Shown piece after piece: positions 57,906 to 64,000 of a stretch of DNA of 64,000 nt. The stretch's first letter is position 1; each line of letters starts with the position of its first letter. Location of the stretch: assembly GCF_031426495.1 (NCBI RefSeq), contig NZ_JANPLK010000009.1, positions 1-64,000 of the forward strand. The letters run 5' to 3'. The notes under the pieces are model-generated. The model did no database searches. It saw nothing but the letters and a program-made list of their open reading frames with translations, and was not told the origin of the DNA. The position numbers and the translations under genes were made by a program. This stretch comes from Gemmatimonas sp. GTDB taxonomy: Bacteria > Gemmatimonadota > Gemmatimonadetes > Gemmatimonadales > Gemmatimonadaceae.

Positions 57906-58316
57906 ATGACCGACTATTCGATGCAGGACCCGGAGAAGCTTCTGGTCTATGCGCGGGCGCTCGACTACGCGGCAACGGTACGAGACGCCCTGCGCGGTGA
58001 GTCGGTGCGATCCCGCCGCGACGTGCAGTACCAACTCGCGCGGAGCTCGGCATCGATTCACGCATCGATCGCCGAGGGCTGTCGATCCGGGAGTCGGCCG
58101 CAGGTCGCCAGGTACCTGCAGATCGCGATCGCGTCGGCCTCGGAGTCACAAAGCCACCTGGCGTTCGCCAAGCGTCTTCGCGCCATAGCGCCCGACGTGC
58201 ACGACACACTCGCCGCCGAGACCATCGCGATCCGGCGCATGCTGATCGCCCTTCAACGCCGCGTCCGACAGCAGCACGATCTGTCAGAAAGCACGCACCG
58301 TCGCTCGCAGAAATGA
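57906..58316 (+). CDS. four-helix-bundle protein (23S rRNA intervening-sequence-protein family)
   Basis: 136 residues. The central pattern DVQYQLARSSASIHASIAEG, followed by ARYLQIAIASASESQSHLA, is the S23/IVP signature (QLRRAaVSIpsNIAEG..., flL-iA-GSa-El). The family was first found in inserts of 23S rRNA genes; relatives include the Avd proteins of diversity-generating retroelements. There is no rRNA gene or reverse transcriptase here. The gene is framed by 33-bp inverted repeats at 57787-57819 and 58338-58370, as if it were the cargo of a small mobile unit of about 584 bp inserted between ychF and hppA. The role of free-standing copies is not known. Confidence 0.85.
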   Translation: MTDYSMQDPEKLLVYARALDYAATVRDALRGESVRSRRDVQYQLARSSASIHASIAEGCRSGSRPQVARYLQIAIASASESQSHLAFAKRLRAIAPDVHDTLAAETIAIRRMLIALQRRVRQQHDLSESTHRRSQK

Positions 58317-58337
58317 GGAGGGGTACGAAGACGAAGT

Positions 58338-58370
58338 CTCCGTACCCCATACTCCGTACCCCCTACTTCG
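58338..58370 (-). repeat. right 33-bp inverted repeat flanking the four-helix-bundle gene
   Basis: Reverse complement of 57787-57819 with three mismatches. It overlaps a hairpin in which GGGGTACG (58320-58327) pairs with CGTACCCC (58341-58348) and AGAC with GTCT inside. That hairpin could also end transcription from either side, though no U-tract is present. Confidence 0.85.
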
Positions 58371-58373
58371 CCG

Positions 58374-60422
58374 TTACCGTAAGAACCACGGCGCCAGCAC
58401 CAGACTCACCACGCTCATCAACTTGATGAGAATATTCATCGCCGGGCCGCTGGTATCCTTGAACGGATCGCCCACCGTGTCACCCACAACCGCGGCTTTG
58501 TGCGGGTCGGAGCCTTTGCCGCCCAGAATGCCGCCTTCGATCATCTTCTTGGCGTTGTCCCACGCGCCGCCGGCGTTGGCCATGAACAGGGCCATCATCA
58601 CGCCCGTCACCGTGGCACCGGCCAAAAGGCCGCCCAGCGCCGTGACGCCGAGGAACTTGCCGACGAACACCGGCAGCAGGATCGCCACGAGGCCGGGGGC
58701 GATCATTTCGCGGATCGCGGCCTTGGTGGAGATCTCGACGCAGCGGGCCGAGTCGGGCTTCACACCCGGCTTGCCTTCCAGCAGGCCCGGGATCTCGCGG
58801 AACTGTCGACGGACTTCTTCCACCATGCCCTGGGCCGCACGACCCACCGCGGTCATCGTGGAGGCACCGACGTAAAACGGTACCACGCCGCCCACGAACA
58901 TGCCGATGACGACCATCGGGTCGATGAGGTTGAGCACCGTGAGGTTCACGGCCGAGGCGTAGGCCGAGAAGAGCGCTAGCGCCGTGAGGGCCGCCGATCC
59001 GATCGCGAAGCCCTTGCCGATGGCGGCCGTGGTGTTGCCGAGCGCGTCGAGACCGTCGGTGATCTTGCGGACTTCCGGTCCGAGATGACTCATCTCGGCG
59101 ATGCCACCGGCGTTGTCGGAGATCGGACCGTACGCGTCGACCGACATCGTCACACCGACCGTGGCGAGCATACCAACCGAGGCGATGGCGATGCCATACA
59201 AGCCGGCCGACGTGAACGACACCCAGATCGCGCCGCAGATGAGCAGCACCGGCACGATGCAGCTTTCCATGCCGACGGCGAGACCGGCGATGATGTTCGT
59301 GGCCGGCCCCGTCTGCGAGGCCTCGGCGATACGGCGCACCGGGCCGGCAGCGGTGTAGTACTCGGTCACGAGGCCGATCGAGATGCCCGACACCGTACCG
59401 GCGATCACCGCGTAGAACGGTCCGAGGGCGGGCAGGGCCACGCCCGCTTCGGTCGTCATGCCCAGCGGCACCATGTTTGTGATGAAATACGCGAACACGA
59501 GGAACAGCCCGGCGGCGATGAACGTGACCAAGCGCAGCGCGTTGGCCGGGTCACCCTTGGCGAGGATGCGCATCATGAAGATGCCGATCAGCGACGCCAC
59601 GAGTCCGGCCGCCGTATACGCCACCGGCAGCAGCATCGCGTTCACGCGCGTCGCCTCGGGGATCAGCACACTCGTCGCCGCGAGGGCGATGGTGGCCACG
59701 ATGCCGCCCACATAACTCTCGAAGATGTCGGCGCCAAGACCGGCCACGTCACCCACGTTGTCACCAACGTTGTCGGCAATCGTGGCGGGGTTGCGCGGAT
59801 CGTCTTCCGGAATGCCCGCTTCAACCTTGCCCACCAGGTCGGCGCCAACGTCGGCCGCCTTCGTGTAGATACCGCCGCCGACACGCGCGAACAGCGCGAT
59901 CGACGAAGCGCCCATCGCGAATCCGGAGATGATCTCCGCAAACGCCTTCGCATCGGCCGTGACTTCGCCCTTGGCGAGGAAGGCAAACACGATGGCGATA
60001 CCGGCGAGTCCGAGCGACGCGACCGCGAGGCCCATGATCGAGCCTCCGCTGAAGGCGACGCGTAGGGCGGCCGCTTGACCGCTCGAGCGCGCCGCTTCCG
60101 CTGTTCGCACGTTGGCCGCCGTAGCGCCCTGCATACCGATCCAGCCACTCGCCACCGAGAGCAGTCCACCAATGACGTAAGCAATCGCCGTCTTCACACC
60201 GATCGCCCAGCCCAGCAGGCCGGCCACGATGAGCAGGAAGGGCAGAAGGACCACGTACTCGGCACGCAGAAATGCCATGGCGCCGACGTGGATTTCGCCG
60301 GCCAGATCCTGCATGGCCTGCGTACCGGGGGAGAGACGGCGAATGCCGCCGAAGGTCAGGAACGTCGCGATGAGGCCGACGACGCCCGCACCCAAAGACA
60401 GCAGCGGAAGTTGGTCAAACAT
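58374..60422 (-). CDS. hppA: membrane-bound ion-translocating pyrophosphatase, K+-dependent type
   Basis: 682 residues, about 16 transmembrane helices. Pyrophosphate-binding motifs include KAADVGADLVGKVEAGIPED, the DNVGDNVGDVAG cluster, AYGPISDNAGG and the late VGDTVGDPFKDTSGPAMN. In the cation-site motif GNTTAAIGKGFAIGSA the position that is Lys in K+-independent enzymes is Ala (GNTTAA, not GNTTKA), indicating a K+-dependent enzyme. Whether it pumps H+ or Na+ cannot be decided by eye. It couples hydrolysis of pyrophosphate to ion export across the inner membrane. It is preceded by an M28 peptidase gene (36 bp) on the same strand. Confidence 0.96.
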   Translation of the reverse strand: MFDQLPLLSLGAGVVGLIATFLTFGGIRRLSPGTQAMQDLAGEIHVGAMAFLRAEYVVLLPFLLIVAGLLGWAIGVKTAIAYVIGGLLSVASGWIGMQGATAANVRTAEAARSSGQAAALRVAFSGGSIMGLAVASLGLAGIAIVFAFLAKGEVTADAKAFAEIISGFAMGASSIALFARVGGGIYTKAADVGADLVGKVEAGIPEDDPRNPATIADNVGDNVGDVAGLGADIFESYVGGIVATIALAATSVLIPEATRVNAMLLPVAYTAAGLVASLIGIFMMRILAKGDPANALRLVTFIAAGLFLVFAYFITNMVPLGMTTEAGVALPALGPFYAVIAGTVSGISIGLVTEYYTAAGPVRRIAEASQTGPATNIIAGLAVGMESCIVPVLLICGAIWVSFTSAGLYGIAIASVGMLATVGVTMSVDAYGPISDNAGGIAEMSHLGPEVRKITDGLDALGNTTAAIGKGFAIGSAALTALALFSAYASAVNLTVLNLIDPMVVIGMFVGGVVPFYVGASTMTAVGRAAQGMVEEVRRQFREIPGLLEGKPGVKPDSARCVEISTKAAIREMIAPGLVAILLPVFVGKFLGVTALGGLLAGATVTGVMMALFMANAGGAWDNAKKMIEGGILGGKGSDPHKAAVVGDTVGDPFKDTSGPAMNILIKLMSVVSLVLAPWFLR

Positions 60423-60458
60423 GGGGAGTAGTTGGAGGGGCGAAATGGTCGAGGAACA

Positions 60459-62225
60459 TTACTGCTTGCAGACGCCGCGCGGGTCGAGTTTGGCTTGGTT
60501 TACCACCGGACGTCCCGGGCGATTGCCCAGCTCCTGTGCCACGTCGGCGATCAGCTTGGCCACCCGCTCGATATGCGGATAGTCGATGTACTGCGGTTCG
60601 TCGGTGAGCTGGTGATAGGCTGAGTGGCCACCGGTCGTGAAGAAGGTGACGGGGACGCCCCACTTGGCGTACTCGTAGTGGTCGCTGCGGCAGTAGATGT
60701 TCATCGGATGGTCGTTGGCGTCCATGCCGTAGTCGAACAGCAGATTGTGCGTCTTGGCCTTGTTCACGCTTTCCACGAGATCGCCGAGCTCGGTGGACAG
60801 GCGGCGCGACCCGACCAGCTGCAGGTAGTCGGGGCCACCGCGCAGATCCTGGCCTTCTTTCGAGATGCCAGTGACGTCGGTGGCCGACCCACGACCCACC
60901 ATGTCGATATTGAGCTGCGCGACAATCGAGTCGCGTGCCACGGTGCTGTGCGCGGTGAAGAACTTCGAGCCCCACAAGCCCTTCTCTTCGCCGACATGCC
61001 ACACGAACAGCGTCGAGCGCTTCGGCTTGACCTTCATGGTGGACAGCAGTTCGGCGATCTCCTGCACGGCCACCGACCCCGAGCCATCGTCGTCCGCGCC
61101 ATTGAAGATCGAATCGCGGCGCGTGGGACTCGACTTCCGCATCTCGGCCAGCTCGGCGTTGATCTGCGTGAACTGTTCGGCGTTGCCCATCTTGTCGTCG
61201 TTCTCGGCGCCACCCGGGCGCACGATGCGGTTGAAGGTCAGCACCGAGTCGTGATCGACCGCGCGACGGGACATGCCCACGTGATCGCTGTGTGCGCCGA
61301 CAGCGACATACTGATGCTTGAGCTTCGGGTCACTGCCCGGCAGAATCGCGACGACGTTGCGCGCCGGGAACGGTGACGGCACCACATCGAGGATCGCCTT
61401 CACGTTTACGCTCGTGCCGACCGTGCCGGCCTTGAGTTCGCTCGCCGGCGACGTGAACAGCTTCGACATCACAGTGGCGCCGACGATCAGGCGTGGACCG
61501 CCGAACGCGGGATCGTCCACGAACAGTCCGGTGCTCAACACGTAGCCGACGTAGCCGGCGGCCTGCTGCGGCAGCACGAGCACGATGCCGGACGCGCCGG
61601 CGGGCACATCGACATTCCCCTCGAGTGCCTGTTGCAGCGCCGACCGCGACGCCGGCACCGTGAGCACCACGAGCTTGCCCGCCACCTGCTCGGCCGGCAG
61701 CAACGACTGCTCGCCCATGACCCCACCGAACACCACCGGCGTGTCGTTGAACGTCATCGTACTACCGCTCATGAAGCCCCATTCCTTGCCGAGTTCGAGC
61801 GACGCGCCACCGGCGATGAACGACGACATCGGATCGACCTTCTTGCTCTTGAGCGGCAGCGTCTGAAAGAACGTGCCGCTATCGCCGGCCGGTTGAAGCC
61901 CGAGACGCTTCGCTTCGCGCGCCAACAACTCGGTGGCCTTGAAGCTGCCCTCCGTGCCGGCATCGCGTCCCATGAGCGAATCATCGGCGAAGATGTACAG
62001 CCGCGTCATCAGATCGTCGGCGGTAATCGCACTCTTGGTCGGACGCGGCGCGAGCTTGAGCGGCAGCGTGGTGCGCGGGGCCGGCGCGGTGGCGACCGGC
62101 TGCGACTTGGGTACGTCCTGCGCGTTCACGAATGACGGCAGCGCACCAGCGGCGAGCGTGACCGCTGCGAGCAACGTTCGGATCGACGCGGCGCACTGCA
62201 CCGTACGGATTACCACAGCACTCAT
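60459..62225 (-). CDS. M28-family zinc metallopeptidase
   Basis: 588 residues. The signal peptide ends near SFVNAQ. An N-terminal lid and PA-type insert (about 130-270; FGGVMGEQSLLPAEQVAGKL) precede the M28 catalytic core. Likely zinc ligands are His312 and Asp314 (VGAHSDHVG), Asp in NGADDDGSGS, Glu413-Glu414 (HVGEEKGLWG), Asp441 (NIDMVGRG) and the His of TTGGHSAYHQ. It is probably a periplasmic or secreted aminopeptidase. The start codon overlaps the stop of the sialidase-like lipoprotein gene (ATGA), so the two are coupled. Confidence 0.92.
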   Translation of the reverse strand: MSAVVIRTVQCAASIRTLLAAVTLAAGALPSFVNAQDVPKSQPVATAPAPRTTLPLKLAPRPTKSAITADDLMTRLYIFADDSLMGRDAGTEGSFKATELLAREAKRLGLQPAGDSGTFFQTLPLKSKKVDPMSSFIAGGASLELGKEWGFMSGSTMTFNDTPVVFGGVMGEQSLLPAEQVAGKLVVLTVPASRSALQQALEGNVDVPAGASGIVLVLPQQAAGYVGYVLSTGLFVDDPAFGGPRLIVGATVMSKLFTSPASELKAGTVGTSVNVKAILDVVPSPFPARNVVAILPGSDPKLKHQYVAVGAHSDHVGMSRRAVDHDSVLTFNRIVRPGGAENDDKMGNAEQFTQINAELAEMRKSSPTRRDSIFNGADDDGSGSVAVQEIAELLSTMKVKPKRSTLFVWHVGEEKGLWGSKFFTAHSTVARDSIVAQLNIDMVGRGSATDVTGISKEGQDLRGGPDYLQLVGSRRLSTELGDLVESVNKAKTHNLLFDYGMDANDHPMNIYCRSDHYEYAKWGVPVTFFTTGGHSAYHQLTDEPQYIDYPHIERVAKLIADVAQELGNRPGRPVVNQAKLDPRGVCKQ

Positions 62226-63496
62226 CGAGCACTCGAAGAAAGAGGAAGACGCGCCACGTGGACCTGAGGTGCCGGCTTCGTGGTTGTCCAGGTGGCCAAC
62301 AGGGTATCACGCAGCACGGCGAGACGCGGAAAGCCGCTTTGCCGCGCTCCCGACGTGCGGGCCAGACTGCGGGTTTCACTGACCGTCGTGCCGGTCACGC
62401 GACGCACCAGCACCTCGGCTTCGTCGGTGGTGCGCTGCTCGAGCCACGCCACGATCGGTTCGGCCCGACTGTCGAGGACGATCGACACGCGGCCGATCGG
62501 ATCCCCTTCGTCGATGCGGACCGGCGCCCCGAAGGTCGCGCCGCCATCGGTCGAGGTGGCCACCAATACGCGTGCGGTGTCGTGGGCGGCGGTGTACCAT
62601 GCCACGACCACCGTCTTGCCGCTGGCGGCCACCTGGGGGCCATTCACGGGGCAGCCAGGGTAGTACCAGTCATCGGCGTGCACGAGCACCGGCGGACTCC
62701 AACCGCCCACCAATTCGCGCACGATGGCGATATCGCGGATGTCCTTGTCCGAGCGATCGCGGTACACGATCACGCGCCCGAGGGTGCCCTTGGCGGTTGC
62801 CGTCTGACAGCAATCGCAGGTACGGGCGTCGAGCACGGCTTCCTTCGAGATCGTCCCGTCTTCGCGCACGACCGCCGTGCGAACAGTCATCTCGCGCGTG
62901 GAGTCCTTCATGGCGCTCTTGCGTCCATCGAGCCACACGAGACCAAGGTTACGGCCCCCGTCGGCCCAGAGCGACACGAAGCCGTGCTCGGCGGCCAGTC
63001 CGTCGGTGTGTGGCGTCACGGGGGCGCTCCAGGTGCGTCCATCGTCCCGCGATCGCACCGTGCGAATGCCATACGCATACGTGCTAGCGCCCTCGCGTTC
63101 GAGCCAGTGCGCGGAGAGATCGCCGTTTCCGAGCTTCGTGATAGCCGGGAAGTCGGCCCAGTTCACGAAGAATGGGCGGTCGGCGGCGATCGTGCGCGTC
63201 GAATCCCACGTGGCGCCATTCCACTTCGCCAGGCGGATCGCGAACGATGAGTCAGCGCGCTGCTCCGTCCACGACAGGTAGGCGGAGCCCTTGTCGTCGG
63301 TGACGATCATGGACGTTCGACTGCCCGCCGGCGCCGGCGCCGCGAACTCTTCGACCACGCCAAGGGTGGTGGTCTTCGGCGGCTTCGCGGCGCCCGTGCC
63401 CGTGTCGCAGGCGGCGGTCAACATCGCGAGGCTCACAGAGAGTCCCAGGGCGAGACTGGCGGAAGGCCATCGCGGCGCAGGAGATTGAGAAGGCAT
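62222..63496 (-). CDS. sialidase-like (BNR) propeller lipoprotein with CDCC motif
   Basis: 424 residues. The lipobox LTAAC (Cys about 30) indicates lipid anchoring. Asp-box/BNR repeats (RSRDDGRTWSAPV, TSTDGGATFGAPVRI) define a six-bladed-propeller, sialidase-like fold. The Arg triad of true sialidases is not obvious. A cysteine cluster TCDCCQTATAKG interrupts the propeller, with another Cys in YYPGCPVNGPQV, hinting at a metal or haem site. Glycosidase activity is unproven. It is coupled by ATGA to the M28 peptidase and is divergent from the gene starting at 63534, with only 37 bp between. Confidence 0.8.
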   Translation of the reverse strand: MPSQSPAPRWPSASLALGLSVSLAMLTAACDTGTGAAKPPKTTTLGVVEEFAAPAPAGSRTSMIVTDDKGSAYLSWTEQRADSSFAIRLAKWNGATWDSTRTIAADRPFFVNWADFPAITKLGNGDLSAHWLEREGASTYAYGIRTVRSRDDGRTWSAPVTPHTDGLAAEHGFVSLWADGGRNLGLVWLDGRKSAMKDSTREMTVRTAVVREDGTISKEAVLDARTCDCCQTATAKGTLGRVIVYRDRSDKDIRDIAIVRELVGGWSPPVLVHADDWYYPGCPVNGPQVAASGKTVVVAWYTAAHDTARVLVATSTDGGATFGAPVRIDEGDPIGRVSIVLDSRAEPIVAWLEQRTTDEAEVLVRRVTGTTVSETRSLARTSGARQSGFPRLAVLRDTLLATWTTTKPAPQVHVARLPLSSSAR

Positions 63497-63533
63497 TCAT
63501 GAACGTTGCGCGTCAACTCCGTCCCGATCAACC

Positions 63534-64000
63534 ATGCAGAGCGCATTTGCGTCCTCAATTGGTCAAATGAAGCGCCGGCGGCTGTCGGCTGCCGTGGCGA
63601 CATGGCTGGTCACCTCGACGACCGCCGCGGCACAGCCCGTTTCGGTTCGGGTAATACCGAGTGTACCGGATACCGTGCGCGGTGTGGTCTTCGACAGCCT
63701 CTCGGGCATGCCGCTCGAGGGAGCCTTCGTGGTGGGCGACGGAGGCGAGGTGAGTGCGCGGACCGACTCGACCGGACGATTCGTTCTCAGCGCAGCCGCG
63801 CCCGTACGGCGGGTCGTGGCCTATCACGAATTGCTCGATCGGATCGGGGTTGGGGCGTTGAGCGCCGAGCGCCCGGATGGCACCGAGCCTTGGAGGCCGT
63901 CGCTGACCACACCCGGCATGAACGTGGTCTGGTCCCGCTTCTGCACGGGACGGCGGCCCCGGAACGGCGTGGGAGGTATCGTCTTCGGGCGCGCCATAAC
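63534..64000 (+). CDS. carboxypeptidase-regulatory-like-domain exported protein (partial, runs off the window)
   Basis: Open from ATG 63534 (or 63567, MKRRRLSAAVA, which gives the cleaner signal peptide) to the window end with no stop. The signal peptide ends near TTAAAQ. The first domain is CarboxypepD_reg-like: VRGVVFDSLSGMPLEGAFVV, ARTDSTGRFVLSA. It then reads WRPSLTTPGMNVVWSRFCTG and GGIVFGRAI, a layout seen in multi-domain exported proteins with repeated regulatory-like domains. The remainder is outside the window, so receptor or adhesin identity is unknown. Confidence 0.7.
   Translation, partial: MQSAFASSIGQMKRRRLSAAVATWLVTSTTAAAQPVSVRVIPSVPDTVRGVVFDSLSGMPLEGAFVVGDGGEVSARTDSTGRFVLSAAAPVRRVVAYHELLDRIGVGALSAERPDGTEPWRPSLTTPGMNVVWSRFCTGRRPRNGVGGIVFGRAI

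Overview
The window reads as chromosomal DNA of a high-GC, diderm, free-living bacterium. Gene content (LepB, LolA, SPOR proteins, TonB-type receptors, lipoproteins with BIG2 domains, K+-type membrane pyrophosphatase), the many Tat/Sec-exported proteins and the gene order are most consistent with the phylum Gemmatimonadota (Gemmatimonas-like). That assignment is inference from family recognition, not from a database search.

Layout. (a) 1-9.5 kb is an accessory, decaying region. It holds remnants of IS21-type and IS481-type transposases, an isolated patatin-like phospholipase, a short tandem array, and a locus made of two intact small secreted cysteine-rich (knottin-framework) peptides, a third broken copy, a membrane-anchored DsbA-like oxidoreductase with a one-base frameshift, and a large TonB-dependent-receptor-like protein, also broken by one base. 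An N-terminal scrap of comM (yifB) lies at the right edge of this region. (b) 9.6-14.7 kb: BIG2/carbohydrate-binding-like lipoprotein, a 28-bp repeat cluster, small exported proteins. (c) 13.9-31.9 kb, mostly plus strand: NtrC-family regulator, aldehyde dehydrogenase, signal peptidase I, sigma-70 factor, YajQ, Uma2, RimO-HemL, SpoIID-like lipoprotein, then a tightly overlapping run of oxidoreductase, DUF4105, HyuA, uracil-DNA-glycosylase-like and HyuB. It ends in a remarkable 155-bp inverted array of 16-bp units. (d) 32-33.7 kb minus: metallo-beta-lactamase-fold hydrolase and CRP/FNR regulator. (e) 33.9-38.7 kb plus: prfA-prmC-ylbF-tmk-ctpA. (f) 38.7-48.8 kb minus: an apparent operon of two SPOR proteins, SMC, a FlgD-like C-terminal-domain protein, an MBL hydrolase, DAHP synthase and LolA. 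(g) 48.9-55 kb minus: a giant peptidase/TolB-propeller/barrel protein, rsfS, and the ribosomal rpsF-rpsR-DUF2232-rplI operon with a clear terminator. (h) 55.1-64 kb: YedK, DUF3108, YchF, a four-helix-bundle gene framed by 33-bp inverted repeats, HppA, an M28 peptidase, a sialidase-like lipoprotein and the beginning of another carboxypeptidase-regulatory-domain protein running off the end.

The most promising undescribed system is the knottin-peptide/DsbA/receptor locus at 3.3-8.5 kb. The two peptides share the same spacing C-X6-C-X7-CC-X3-C-X11-C, which fits the inhibitor-cystine-knot consensus, and a dedicated thiol oxidoreductase sits between them. Two further good candidates are the four-helix-bundle element (57.8-58.4 kb) and the inverted 16-bp array (31.86-32.01 kb). 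Starts were chosen from ribosome-binding sites, signal peptides and family length; alternatives are stated where relevant.
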